The notes: generated by a model not told the origin, from the letters alone. Shown: positions 19,101 to 29,700, counted from the first letter of the stretch. The stretch: DNA of 64,000 nucleotides from Hygrophila difformis (GCA_030278955.1 JAOANR010000014.1:21082068-21146067), one strand, 5' to 3'. A program made the numbers and translations.

Positions 19101-20272
19101 ATCACCTGGTCTCCCCTTTTAATAGCCCCGATGTATCCCCTCCTTCTGTTTAGGGCTGTGATTGCATGGAAAAAACGCGTATTTTGGTCTCCTTCTTTAA
19201 GCCATTTTGTCCTTGATTTTTGATGCCACCTTCTTTCCTCGGCCAACAATAATCTCTGCAACTCAACTTTCTTATCCCTCCAAGCTTTACTTGACTCAGC
19301 ATCTACTCCACTAAATTGAAAGTCCTCCTCCAATTCTCCTATTTCATCCATTAGTTTCTGCGTACGTTGTTCCAGAGCGCTCGCTCCATACCCGTCCCAT
19401 GCCCGAATCTTACTTTTCAAATTCCTCAGTTTATTGAAGATCAAACTGCCCCTGTTCGAATTTCTGCTCCCTCCCTCATCAGACCCCCAAGCCTCTCTAA
19501 CCATCTCCATAAATCCCTTTTCCTCAATCCAATAATTATAAAACCGGAAAGGTTTGGGTCCCCACGACCTTTCTCCGGTTTCCAAGCATACCGGATAGTG
19601 ATCCGATAAGATTGAATCGCACCTACGCTGTGAAATACCGCCACTGAGACACAACCACCCCGGAGAGATTAGGAATCTATCCAAACGACTGAACGCTCTT
19701 CCACCCCTACCAACCCACGTGAAATGTCCTGCAACCATCGGAATGTCGACTAAACCAAGTCTGTCAGTGAAGCTCCTAAACTCCCTTATCGAACCATGAT
19801 CCAATCTTTCCCCAATCCTTTCTCCTGCAGATAACACCGCATTGAAATCCCCTGAGATACACCACTGTTCGCCGTTAGTCGTATTGAATTTTTGGATAAG
19901 AGACTCCCAAAACGCCGCCCTATCTCCCCTATTATTAGGCGCATGTACCACCACCAGATTCACAACCCCATGTATTCCACTAATTCCCCCTCTTACCCAA
20001 ATAAAGTTGAATTCTTTGTCCATTAAATCGAAAGAACATAGGTTCTTATCCCATACCACCAAGAGTCCGCCTGCATTACCATTAGCTTCCTGAAAGCAGT
20101 ACCCACAACTTTTTGATCCCCATATTCTATGTACTACCCTTTCCTGAATCACGCTCATCTTTGTTTCTTGGGCGAGCATCACTGTTGGTCTCTCCTTTTT
20201 GCACAGCCTCATCACTGCCCTCTTCCTAACACCACCATTCAAACCCCTCATATTACAAGTAATTAATCGCAT
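16115..20272 (-). CDS. LINE ORF2: endonuclease, reverse transcriptase, RNase H (1385 aa)
   Basis: This is the enzyme for target-primed reverse transcription. The N-terminal apurinic-type endonuclease has CNMRGLN, QETK, GDFNAVL near 140 and SDHYPV near 228. Reverse transcriptase follows, with FRPISLVGSVYK near 513, KLDFAKAYDNVSWD, GLRQGDPLSPYLF and the catalytic YADD near 690. A zinc-binding RT-associated domain is at about 1070-1120 (CICCGKE, then HLFCRCEFA). A C-terminal RNase H-like domain begins NTDGSSLGNPGPAGIGG near 1250 and continues with SSEAE, ECDS and TADYWAK. The length is typical of plant L1 elements that carry RNase H. The ATG at 20272 follows the ORF1 stop by 36 nt. No stop or frameshift is seen. 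Confidence 0.95.
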   Translation of the reverse strand: MRLITCNMRGLNGGVRKRAVMRLCKKERPTVMLAQETKMSVIQERVVHRIWGSKSCGYCFQEANGNAGGLLVVWDKNLCSFDLMDKEFNFIWVRGGISGIHGVVNLVVVHAPNNRGDRAAFWESLIQKFNTTNGEQWCISGDFNAVLSAGERIGERLDHGSIREFRSFTDRLGLVDIPMVAGHFTWVGRGGRAFSRLDRFLISPGWLCLSGGISQRRCDSILSDHYPVCLETGERSWGPKPFRFYNYWIEEKGFMEMVREAWGSDEGGSRNSNRGSLIFNKLRNLKSKIRAWDGYGASALEQRTQKLMDEIGELEEDFQFSGVDAESSKAWRDKKVELQRLLLAEERRWHQKSRTKWLKEGDQNTRFFHAITALNRRRGYIGAIKRGDQVIDDPRGVKEAAFSHLKNLFSKQDEELFIVGSDGLAKLGDMDREWLERGFSEEEIKSAVWCCDSNRAPGPDGYNLGFFKKFWEVLKGELLEVFDKLHRERQLPKEAGCSFITLIPKVESPMDFCDFRPISLVGSVYKIVAKVLARRLQGVLDGLVGASQMAFVRGRQILDGVLIAAEVVQATASSGRSGFVIKLDFAKAYDNVSWDALIRVLEVMGFGSKWISWVKACVSSASAAVLVNGSPTNFFELHKGLRQGDPLSPYLFVLVAEMLNMLMKKASNLGFIKGLSSGREGPTISHLQYADDTIIFCEGDLHQVLMVKRLLTCFTLATGLRINFSKSSIFGINTSQVLERDAAALLGCENGSWPMKYLGIPVGGRLNGIALWRPVLEKVENRLAGWKSRLLTQAGRLCLIKSILCSLPIYFLSIFKVPKEVAGKLERIKRDFFWNNIDGHRKLHTLSWDKICLHKTRGGLSVWNIERLNEALLLKWRWRFGKEHSLWKEVIDKKYYGGQAPLVPGVLQHRSLWGNICRVWNGLRSGDDRGSFKICVGNGRATRFWQDVWVDEVRTLMELFPRIYTLAIHKNSMVAENGVWSGLEWSWEVQLRRSLFDWENDMWNEMMAVLRNLKLNRFMEDRVVWMLEGNGNYTTSSCWKLVSNSGGLERQRMWSYLWKIKSPMKAKLLVWKLFHHGLPVREELVKRGCIQSADNQCICCGKEVESIDHLFCRCEFASSLWYQAVEWFGGVWASPGNIADLLTWWICNNLRYGIREVWLVTGVVIVWTVWRYRNEAIFKGKEIVLTEAVEEIKWRTNYWWKANSKIASTHSFGVGGQFLDGFPQGAKTSTATIRRGLTWIRPNDGWWKINTDGSSLGNPGPAGIGGVIRDEGGQVIFILSDYIGITDSSEAEITAISRVCQALIRDQGFPLQKLIFECDSANVVKWMSDPGNAPWRYREQFGPILAILKCAGEVRFQHVLRERNSTADYWAKMGASGECKKEEWN

Positions 20273-20308
20273 AATTAACAGATCCTACAACAACCCCACC
20301 AATCCGAC

Positions 20309-22783
20309 CTACACCCTCCTACCCATTTCCAATTGAACCCTAGCAATTGCCTGTTCCCAAGTCTTCTTACACCTCAGACCCAACGCACCCGCCAGCTCAA
20401 GAATCTCCTCTGCCTCTTCGAAGTCTACCAGATTAACCCCGTCTTTTGTCCGCAAGGTGGAAAACTGTAACTTAGCAAACTCTTCCCCCTCCCCTGAGCC
20501 TCTCGGCCGACTTCTTTTGTTAATCTCACGCACAGTCTTGGCCCCCGCCCGTCGACATCTACTGTTGCCCCTCCGCCTCACTCCTTTCCTTCCAACCATA
20601 ACTGATCTCAAGGCTTCTTCTACCTTTTTGAAATCTGAAACATCCATGTGCCCGGCCTCAGACTCCTTTTCGTAAATCCCTTCTCGGCCCCCAACACCAA
20701 CGACTCCCTCAATCAGCCCGGATTCTGCCTCAAACTCGTTCCTAGACGAAACCCCGACTACTCCACCGGGTTTGTCAACCGACTCGTACAATTCCAATTC
20801 CCTTACCCCTTCGCTGCTTGTGAGAATTTCAGGCGGCTCCTCACCCGGAAGCTGTTCCGACCTTTTCCCCTTTATCTTTGCCCCGCCGTAGCCCCTATCT
20901 AGTATATCCCTTTCGACTAGTGTGTTACTATCAGGGTCAACGCGAACCGTGGGAGAGGAACCTGTGGTATTTTCTATAACATATTTCGGCCCACCTACTC
21001 CATATTCCATTCGACCATTGCCCATATCCCTACAGTCCTCTACTCTTGAATGTATTTCATCCTCCAAGCCTGCAGAAACAGGCCTCCCCATATGGGCCCC
21101 TTCTAATGGAGGCCTATCTTTGGCAACTTCTTTAGTTACTTCTAAGATGTCGTCCGCCCAGCATATCGGCCTATGTTTGAGGATAGAAAGCCCAGTCTCC
21201 TCTGCCCCGCAGCCCGGTTCCCCAAGGCCCATTTCAATAGCCTCTCCTATTAGCGGCCCGTCATTGAGAGGCCCACTATTAGCACTCCCACTAATAACCC
21301 CTACTCTTTCTACCCTTCCGACAACACGTTTCCCACCATCTTGGGAAAAATAACGACTTCCTACTTTTTCTGAAGTAATAGGTACCGCCGCAATAATTGA
21401 ATCTACCTTACCCTCGCACATCTCCCCGCATGACCTTCCCGATTCCCCATTATAGAAGCTCCTGGACCTGATCTGGTCGCCCACCTCCTGACGGGCAACA
21501 CACCCCTCCTCACCATGTCGCCGATCGTCACCTTCCGACCGATGTTCGTTGCATGCATCCTCTGCCACCACCACAGCCTCGCTAAAACAAACAGCCACCC
21601 TAACTTTCGATACCCGATCACCAACCTGAATCCATATCACTGTCGGAATATCCACATCTTCGTGTAAGGCTACAAGAATTCGGGCACGGTCAAGCCTTTT
21701 CTTTTCCTTAGTTTCACTATCAGTTTTGACAACCTTTCCCCAACCTTTTACTAATCTCTGGAAGTTATCCTCGCACCATGTCGAGAACGGAAGGCCAAAA
21801 AGGTATATCCAAACTAAGTGCTTGGTGACTAGCAACCCTTGTGTCCATTTCCGTTTCCATTGGATGAATTTGAAGTCACCTCCAAAGTGTAGGAATCTGT
21901 CTCTCTCATCCAACTTACAGAATACAACCACAACCATAAGCCCTCCACCATAAATAATTTCCTCATAATCTTGGAACTCCCTACTGAACCACTCCTGAAA
22001 TTCCACCAACACATCTAGCGTTCTCAATTCAACCACCGCTGCTCGACCGAGACGTTCAATGTCCTCATACACTTCCATGAGTGTTATCGCATCTGTCTCC
22101 CTACTGTTCCTGCCTCTTAGCGTAACCTCCCTTCCATATCTAATAACATCAGCATACGTCCGTTCATCCCGCCATGCGCCACTCCCGACGTGTCGTCGAT
22201 TTACTTCCGGTCTTATCCCAGTATGTGCCCCGCTGACCCCAAAGTTTCTCTTGCCCCTGTCAACACTTCTAGCCCCTTTCTTGCTTGGCACTGGCCAGTT
22301 AACTCTCAGCGTTTTTCCTTTGATCACCCTCCCATGCAATTCCCTTATGACCCTTCCCGCTTCCTCTCTCCGGCTAAATCTAAAGAAACCGAACTTATAC
22401 CCGTTCGACGGCCAATTTCTAGCAGGGACAAACCAGTCACGAACTTTCGCCACTTTATCCACAACACCAAATATCTCCATGTTTTTAGCATCGACTGGAA
22501 TGTTACCAATGAAAACTCCGAATAGATCTTTGCGAACCCTTTGAATATCCTGTCCTGAAACCCTACCTGCAGGTTCCGCCTTCCTAATCCCATCGACTCC
22601 AACCACCCTTGTATTTTGTAGCCCTTCGCCACCCCAGCTTCCTCCACGAGATCCCCTCTGAATACCCCTATCAGGCCTTTCCCTGATCGACCCGTCCTGG
22701 ACACTTTTCGCCGAAGCACTCGCCGCCGATGCACTCTTTCTCGCCGTCGATGCACTCTTTCTCTCCGGAGCAGCTCCTTCCAT
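20309..22783 (-). CDS. LINE ORF1: RNA-binding protein with RRM (824 aa)
   Basis: An RRM lies at about residues 85-160, with RNP2-like VFIGNI and RNP1-like NGYKFGFFRF. It is followed by a DUF4283-like region (with WIYLFGLPFSTW) and a long polar, low-similarity C-terminal half, typical of plant L1 ORF1 proteins that coat the RNA. I start it at the ATG at 22783 (MEGAAPERK), the first ATG inside the element. The frame stays open upstream to an ATG at 22837, but those 18 codons lie in the target DNA beyond the LINE end. They would produce a fusion only if transcription began in the flank. Confidence 0.88.
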   Translation of the reverse strand: MEGAAPERKSASTARKSASAASASAKSVQDGSIRERPDRGIQRGSRGGSWGGEGLQNTRVVGVDGIRKAEPAGRVSGQDIQRVRKDLFGVFIGNIPVDAKNMEIFGVVDKVAKVRDWFVPARNWPSNGYKFGFFRFSRREEAGRVIRELHGRVIKGKTLRVNWPVPSKKGARSVDRGKRNFGVSGAHTGIRPEVNRRHVGSGAWRDERTYADVIRYGREVTLRGRNSRETDAITLMEVYEDIERLGRAAVVELRTLDVLVEFQEWFSREFQDYEEIIYGGGLMVVVVFCKLDERDRFLHFGGDFKFIQWKRKWTQGLLVTKHLVWIYLFGLPFSTWCEDNFQRLVKGWGKVVKTDSETKEKKRLDRARILVALHEDVDIPTVIWIQVGDRVSKVRVAVCFSEAVVVAEDACNEHRSEGDDRRHGEEGCVARQEVGDQIRSRSFYNGESGRSCGEMCEGKVDSIIAAVPITSEKVGSRYFSQDGGKRVVGRVERVGVISGSANSGPLNDGPLIGEAIEMGLGEPGCGAEETGLSILKHRPICWADDILEVTKEVAKDRPPLEGAHMGRPVSAGLEDEIHSRVEDCRDMGNGRMEYGVGGPKYVIENTTGSSPTVRVDPDSNTLVERDILDRGYGGAKIKGKRSEQLPGEEPPEILTSSEGVRELELYESVDKPGGVVGVSSRNEFEAESGLIEGVVGVGGREGIYEKESEAGHMDVSDFKKVEEALRSVMVGRKGVRRRGNSRCRRAGAKTVREINKRSRPRGSGEGEEFAKLQFSTLRTKDGVNLVDFEEAEEILELAGALGLRCKKTWEQAIARVQLEMGRRV

Positions 22784-22790
22784 TTTTCTT

Positions 22791-22805
22791 GAGTAGGTAG
22801 GGCTT
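22791..22805. repeat. LINE target site duplication, right
   Basis: GAGTAGGTAGGGCTT directly upstream (minus strand) of the LINE 5' end. A third copy of the same 15 bases lies at 22892-22906 in the spacer of the palindrome. Confidence 0.88.
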
Positions 22806-22834
22806 GCTTTTCCCAAAAATGAAAACAACTTTTT

Positions 22835-22970
22835 CATGATTGTATAATTTTATTTTATATTTTCCTACCCAAAACAACTTTTCATTTTTGGGAGTAGGTA
22901 GGGCTTGCTTTTCCCAAAAATGAAAAGTTGTTTTGGGTAGGAAAATATAAAATAAAATTATACAATCATG
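22835..22970. repeat. Perfect 58-bp-arm palindrome at LINE 5' junction
   Basis: The left arm 22835-22892 is the exact reverse complement of 22913-22970, with a 20-nt spacer. In addition about 35 bp (22791-22825) are repeated directly at 22892-22926. The combination of direct and inverted copies next to a LINE 5' end suggests template switching during repair or reverse transcription. Confidence 0.92.
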
Positions 22971-24126
22971 TTTTCATTAAAAAGCAATGTTTTTTTTATT
23001 ATTTTTTGGTGAAACCGGGTATCCCCAGACCACATTGGACCCAAAACGAATCCCTCGAAGATTTGCAAGGACTATTAAGGGTGCCAATATTTTTAATTCA
23101 AACAATTATATAGATTGTTTTTTTTATTATTATTTCTCATTCTTTTTCCGACTGACTTCTTATTTTCTTAGAAGCCTAAACAAACCGGCCTAATTTCAAA
23201 TTTATACATTTTTTTATCGCAAATTCTAGGAAGTTCTATGTTGCTGTCAATGCTGTTTGGGTTCGTGCTCATCCTCTTTATTCACTTATTAATCGAATTT
23301 GGCCATAAAAGAAAAGATTTGGCCTTATATGTTTACATTAATTCCAAATTGGTACTTATAAACATATACTATACTAGCTAAAAAGCTGTGCACAGCACAG
23401 CTTATTGAGGACGTACAACCGCCCGTGGGGGAAAAGAAATAATTGTAGGTAAGCGTATGTGGGTTTTTTATATTTATAAAATGGTGAATAAATGACTGAG
23501 GAATCGGAAGTGGGTTTTATTGAGATAAAATAAATGCTATTTAATTTTTTTAAATAAATACCAGGGCAACCATAAGCTTCAAAATTGGGTGAGCATTGAA
23601 GAGTTGCTGGTATGAAAGTCAAAATATCGACTTTTCAGATGAGAAACAAAATAAACCAAACCTCAACGTGTTTGCCAAAGTCAAAATATCGATTTTTAGA
23701 ACCAATGCTATCAACAAGCTTTTTTGGCTATAATGCCACAGGCACACCCTACAAGAAAACAAGAAAAACGTAAATCCACGCTCAAAATGAGAGTAGGGAT
23801 ACACAATTAATCTAGCAGCAGAGATGCCTTAGAATTACCTTTTCCCTAACATATCTTCGTAAAGCAATAGAAACACCAATTTGAGAAATAGCACAAAACA
23901 ATTCCTCAAATGGTCAATTACAGGTAAATAATTATTTCAACTCTTATGCTACTAAAGGTAAACGCCAAAAGGAAGAAGATGGCAAGTAACCTTCTTCAAA
24001 TTATTGTTCTCCTCAGACAGATGGGCTACTTACAGAGCTCTAAAACATAAACCAATATTCTAATGGAGAACCATTTTATCGCCGGGCTCGACTGGTTAAA
24101 TTGTTACAAATACATATACAGCATGA
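22971..24126. other. Intergenic DNA
   Basis: AT-rich sequence with T-runs and no supported gene. Small minus ORFs at 23374-23804 have no recognisable content. A short palindrome-like GCTGTGCACAGCACAGC lies near 23385. Confidence 0.45.
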
Positions 24127-24186
24127 ATAGTGTAATAATAATAATAATAATAATATAATAGTAATAATAATAATAATAATAATAAA
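24127..24186. repeat. TAA/AAT microsatellite
   Basis: Runs of TAA/AAT trinucleotides interrupted by ATATAATAG. Confidence 0.9.
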
Positions 24187-24384
24187 AAAGACGTCAGCAT
24201 CAATGGGAATCAGCTTTCCCATGTTCCCATAAATAGACGAGTATTAATGGATTCACAACTTTGAACCATGCCCGAAATCCCTCCATTACAAAACGTTTTA
24301 AGAATTCTGCATATCTTGGCTTTGCTATCAGTATTAATGGCATAAAAAGCTAGCTAAAATTAACATCCCAAAGTAGAATCAACA

Positions 24385-25645
24385 AATTTTTACAATGACA
24401 TTGGACGAAGGCTAGGCGAAGGAGAAGGAATCCTATTGAATGGCGATAATCTGAAACTGCCGTTCATTCGGTGGACTTCCACCACCACCTTGGTCGTCAT
24501 GATTCTCTCAATGCCCAAGCACACATGATGGAATACTCGTCCCTGGATACTGGTTTTGATCATGTGGAAGAAGCCGGACCTAGTAAAAAAAGAGAAGAGT
24601 AAAAGAATATGGTCAGTGTTATCATCTCCTTACAAATTCAGTTTTAGTTTTTCTTTTATTAGGGTAGTTAATTGACAGACGAGTTGGTATGACTTAAAAC
24701 ATGGGTGCTTTACAAAACAACAGACATAAGGGAAAAAAGTAAACCAAAGCTCATGCCACATCAGCCTGCGGCCCTGGTAGGTTCTTTGGCGAAGTGCGGG
24801 AAAGCATTCAAAACCCATCACGCCTAAGGTGTATGAGGAGTTGTATGTTGAGCAGAGGCTGAAAGGCTCTGCAAAGCACGGGGGAATTCATCCTATGTGT
24901 AATTTATAAGAATTCATATTAACAAACAATATATATACTATACATTTGTACAATGAATTAATGTTGAATTCACTAAGAGCTGACCTGTCAGCAGACGGCT
25001 GGTGTGAGTGTACATCAAAGGTAAAGATAGTTTTCCACTCCACTGACCATTCCAAACTGAAAAGCTAATGCAACACACAAACAAACCAATCAACTTGCAA
25101 AGGAATTACATATAGGGTAAACACTAACATTATCGTCCACTGACGTATAGGTAAGATTTAGATGTTGCTACTCTAACAAGAGGAGGGGGAAAAAGGAAAA
25201 GTTATATTGGGTATCAATATTCAAAGGAAATCATTAGAATAATAAGTTGGGAAACCGGCCACTGTTTTTACAAAAAAGGGGAAGGAAAAAGTCAGGGAAA
25301 TCAAACAACAGGCAAATACACTTAAAATGAAAGCTTTTCCATAATAATAGTAAAGAATCACAAAAAGGCGTCAAAGGTGAGGCGTGTTTATATCAAATAA
25401 CCACAAAGGGCAAAAAAACAAAGAGAATTGAACAATGCAAGGCGCTCACACACGGCACCATATTAACAAGCCTACCATATTGAGCAAGAACGGGTAATTT
25501 GTTCTTTCATGGCACTTGGTTTCCCATCAAATGCAAAAAGATGATGAATAGCTCGAAAGGTATTACTCGCACTGTGGAGGACATTTTGCGATGCCCTGGT
25601 TCCTCCAATCACAGTCGCTGATTATTGCAACTTCTCCACTTTGGA
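24385..25645 (-). pseudogene. Exon-like scraps of an unrecognised minus-strand gene
   Basis: Several minus-strand blocks look like decayed exons bounded by plausible splice sites. About 25470-25645 contains ASQNVLHSASNTFRAIHH and FAFDGKPSAMKEQ. About 24985-25065, between a TTTTCAG acceptor and a CAG/gtcag donor, encodes LEWSVEWKTIFTFDVHSHQ. About 24820-24893, after an acacatag acceptor, contains DEFPRALQSLSAS. About 24450-24590 contains NQYPGTSIPSCVLGH, then an in-frame TGA, then DDQGGGGSPPNERQFQ and a stop. Frames do not join cleanly and stops occur, so it is probably a pseudogene. I do not recognise the protein. The coding reading is inference from codon texture and splice-like signals only. 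Confidence 0.35.
25107..25345. repeat. Direct repeat, first copy (partner 26067-26282)
   Basis: This diverged stretch of about 230 bp, from TAGGGTAAAC to CATAATAATAGTAAAGAA, recurs about 0.95 kb downstream with many substitutions and small indels. It indicates an old local tandem duplication in the neighbourhood of the exon-like scraps. Confidence 0.75.
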
Positions 25646-26066
25646 ACTGCACGCGAGAAAGTGTTTGCGAAAAATTAATAGGGAAAAAAGAAATCATTGT
25701 TAGAATGTATTCTCAAGTTTGGCATGCATTCTAAAAACCGAGGGGCAGCAAATTAGAAAAAAACAACGATGAACTGTAAGTACAAGGGCGAATGCAATTC
25801 TCACAGATGGAGGCAATAAACCATGAGACAACACAAGGACTTCTAACGTGGGGAGGCAATAGGTATCATTAATATACAATAAGCAAACCTGGACATCCTG
25901 AGGTGGAGTGTAGCAGGACATATTCAACAAAGCTGCATTCCTCATATGACTGGACTACAGCGAGGAAGCACACTGGTAAGCTGAATTGAAATGGATACCA
26001 GATCGAGCTGCTCCAATGAGCGGGGAATTATGCAGGCTATACCTAACATAATGAACAAAGGCACCA

Positions 26067-26282
26067 GCTATAGGGTAAACATACTGACGTATAGCTAACA
26101 ATTTAGATGTTGCAACTTTAACAGGAAGGGGGGAAAAAGGAATTCACCAGGCATCATCAGAATAATAATATGAAAACCTGCCACTGCTTTTACAAAAAGG
26201 GGGGAAAAAAATGAGTTGGGAAATTGAAACAATAGACAAGTACAGTAAAAATGAAAATTTTTCCATAATAATAGTAAAGAAG
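26067..26282. repeat. Direct repeat, second copy
   Basis: Partner of 25107-25345, ending in the same CATAATAATAGTAAAGAA. Between the copies, 25877-26000 has another exon-like minus-strand stretch (with AALLNMSCYTPPQDVQ before a CAG/gt donor). Confidence 0.75.
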
Positions 26283-26764
26283 CCATACAATTTCCATCCA
26301 ATTTGGGATGACCACAATATGGACAATTTTGTCACTCCATAATCATTTACTATATATATGCTCCTTTTTACTTTCTTCTATTAATATGTGTGGACAATTT
26401 TGACTACCTAGGGATACTGGCCCAAAACCACCCCCTACTCTTTTGGGCCACAATATGCCAGAATTCCTTCTATTACTGAATTGAAATTCTCCCTGGGCTA
26501 ATATTAATATGTGTGGCAAGATACTATTTGGTAATAAAAACAGTTAAAAACAATAAAGGCTCTGTTTGGTAAATTCATAAAGTTTAGAGATTAGCGATTA
26601 GAGATTAGAGATTAGAGTCCGGAGTTTAAAGTTTAGAGATTAGAGATTAGGGTTTGAATTTTAGTTTTGCAAACTGAGTGTTTGGTAACATTTTTTGAGT
26701 TTGGAGTTTAAAAGGCAAAATTACATAAATAGGCTTTACTAGCCATTAATTAATATGCAATTGT
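26283..26764. other. Intergenic DNA with GAGATTAG repeats
   Basis: No gene is visible. 26560-26715 begins CTCTGTTTGGTAA and has several AGAGATTAG units, a texture seen in plant MITE-like elements, but no second terminal repeat was found. The sequence is interrupted by the LTR element at 26765. Confidence 0.4.
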
Positions 26765-29700
26765 TGTAACACCCCCATTTTCCCTAAGGATGCAGCGGAA
26801 GAAAAGAGCGGGAACAATGGGTGGGGTGCTACCGCCACGTATTCCGGACTGCCAGAAATACGCTAAGGCTAGCAGAAATAATTGCATAAAATCAGAATTT
26901 GAATGTATATGCTAACCACGTTCCGGACAAGCTAGCATATAATTCACAAAGAAGCTTATATAATGTGAAAGGTATAAAATAAGCTTAATAAAAATATTTG
27001 GTATAGCGTAACCAAACGGAGAACTGCATTCCTCAAAGCGCGCAATAACAATAATGGAGTAAATCCATGGAATTTTTATTTCGCAAAAAGGGGTTGTCTG
27101 TTTCATACTCAAAAATACTGTTAAACGCATAATGCATTGTTTAAGACAGTAGGGCACCCTATTTTCATAGATGGGATAAAACCCAAATATTTTGTTTATG
27201 CTCGATAAAAATCACTATCTATGCCAAGTAATAACTTTTTATCCCAAAAAGGGGGTTTTAAAATATACATTTTCATAAATAATACCCCAAATCGTGCCCG
27301 TGCAGATGATGCCTTGCAGATCTCAAAACCTGAAAGGAAATGGTGACAAGTGTAGAGTCAGCGAAAACAATCGCTGAGTAAGTAGACGTTTACTCCCGGA
27401 GGAGGTAGGGTTGCAGAAATAATTTAAAGACAACAGTTATGGTAATGGTATGCTGAAACGAGAGTTAATTTAAGCACTGACAAAATCCATATAAATCTAA
27501 TCCCGGGAAGAGATAATATGACACTATGCGTTACCAAGAAATAAATTTCTCAGCCAACATGATGTGCAGGTTCCCATTGTAGGGCCCAAATCTCACATAC
27601 ATTCAAGGGTTGTGGTGGAGGTAAGAAATTTCCTCAGACCACATTGAATCGAGAAATGGCATCGGGCTGATTTCCATCAGTCCCCGTAAATCGTGTATTA
27701 CAGGCAAACGGCGGAGGATTAACATCTGTCCCCGTAAGTCGTGTAACGCAAGCAAACGGCGGAGGTGGCAGCAGCGACCCAAAACTTGGACCCAACCCCG
27801 TAACAATGCGCGCTCAAAAAATCCATAGGACATTGAGAATAATTGCAAGTATTGTAAAGCACAGTAAAATGGCATACCAATAATCCAAAAGCAGTAGGGA
27901 GCTATAAGCATAAATTTAAAATAAGGAAGCGGTAGTAAAAATTATGCTTAAGCTAAAATAAATTTGGCTTTACTCCAAAGAGTAAAAATCTACTTACTGT
28001 CACCGTGGTTGGAATGGTTATGACACACGCACAGGCTACGAGCAGATATCCCTTTACAGCTATTTGACTAGCAAAAATTTTAATATTAACTTAGCATGCT
28101 ATAATAATATTTAAACAGAAATAACTAAAATTTCCAACTTAATAACTCTTACCGAACACTCTCTCGTAGCAATCTGCACTAATTCTTACTAAAATTCCTT
28201 CGGAGCAAGCAGCAAAAATCCCACGCGAAATCTCGACTACTATAATCTCTCTAAAAAGCTATTTAAAACCTAGCAGCAATAAACTAAACTAGACAATGGA
28301 ATCAGCAAAAAAGAATAAGGAATTTGGAGCCAGAATGCGTGAGAAAAGAAGGAAAAATGGTGTGAGAAGGAAAAAGGGTGGAGGGGGGTTTATATAGACC
28401 AGATAGGCTGGAAAAATAAAACAAGTGCATCCCCTTTCTTTTTTTTTTCTTTGTCCGACTCCAGCTGTCCCAATTTCCCCATTTTGCCTCTGTCCCGCAA
28501 TTAATCTTTCTGTAGCCCCTAGCCAACGTACTATGCCCCCTCTTCTTTTGGAAACCATTTGTCCCTTTCTCAAGCCAAGCAGAGCTCGGTCTGCTATTCC
28601 CCTTTTCTGTCTCCCCTCTCTTTTTTTCTTTTGTTCCCTTCTCTCCCACTCTCTATGGCAGCTCCGGTAGGTGGTGCCGGGAGGCGACGACGGACGGCGA
28701 GCGGTGGATCGGCGACAGCGGCGGTGGCCTCGCGGCCTCATTCCTCTCTCCTTCTTCTCTCTCTTCGCCCTTCTCTTTTCTTCTACTTATTTTTCTCTTT
28801 TGTGGTTTGGTTTTCTTGATGTCTGAAAAAGGGGCGGTTATGGGCGGAGAAATGGAGGGAGGGTTCGTGGTGGTGGAAAGGGCTGCGGGTGGAGGCTGAG
28901 GTGGCGTTGTAGGCGGCGGATCTGTGGAGGGAGACGGAGGATGGTCCGGATGGAAATGGAGAACGGAGGTGGTTCGAAGGGGATGAGGCGGTGGCAATGG
29001 GCGAGTTCGGTTGCAGGCTAGCGGCGGTAGAGATGGTGGCGGCTTTTCTTCTTCCCTCCTTCTCTTTTTCCATTTTTCTTCTTTTCGTTTTGATATTTGG
29101 TTTGTTGGTTTTGAGAAGGAATGGTGGTTGTTGGCCGTGAATGGCGGCAGATCGGAGGATGGTGCGGCAGCGATGGTGTTGGCTATTTGGGGGAGAGAGA
29201 CGAGGAAGATGGTGGTGGCCGGATTCGTGGTGGCGGAAATGGTGAAGATCCCATTTTTTTAGGCTTTAGTGGTGACTGCCGGAGGTAGCGGGTTGCCGCG
29301 GCGCGGTGGCGGCGGGAGGGTGGCGGCGGCGCCGCACTAGGGTTAGGGTTTTGGGGTTCCTGGGCCAAACGTTTGGGCTAGGGTTTGGGCTCAGGGTCAT
29401 TGGGTTTGTACTGGGCCGGAGTATTGTGTTCTGAAATTGTCAATTGGACTCTACAAGAAACTAATCAAGTGGCCCAAGCTTAATTGTTAATCTATTAGAC
29501 CTAATATATCTAGCTTATGGACCTAATCAAGTTTTAAATGTTCTTATTCTTATAATCCGTCATAAAATTAATCCAAGCTCCAAAGATCTTATACTTGTCT
29601 TTTAATTAATGAATCCAATGGACTTATATAATTTAACATTTGGCACCATTAGTAAAAATATTCTAAGTCTTCAAATCCTTCAAATTAGGATAATTCACTA

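Larger units (their letters stand above)
14155..22790 (-). mobile_element. L1-type LINE, both ORFs open
   Basis: A minus-strand non-LTR retrotransposon of about 8.6 kb bounded by a perfect 15-bp target duplication. It ends (minus strand) in a short A-tail at 14155-14161. ORF1 (20309-22783) and ORF2 (16115-20272) are intact and 36 nt apart. The 3' non-coding region is unusually long (about 1.95 kb) and contains A-rich tracts (T-runs on the plus strand at 14863-14941 and 15817-15975) and a 114-bp tandem repeat. The 5' UTR is only seven nucleotides, so the element may be slightly 5'-truncated and lack its internal promoter. Confidence 0.93.

Noticed and set aside
16115..20272. Host gene for an endonuclease or RNase H protein
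   Set aside because: Domain order, YADD, poly(A) and target duplications show a LINE ORF2.
27548..27560. LTR of only 0.78 kb ending where the two LTR copies stop matching
   Set aside because: No CA end or PPT there, whereas 30262 has both an inverted TGTTATA end and a PPT.
28289..29368. Several Pro/Ser/Arg-rich ORFs
   Set aside because: GC-rich low-complexity part of the 3.5-kb LTR, overlapping frames on both strands.
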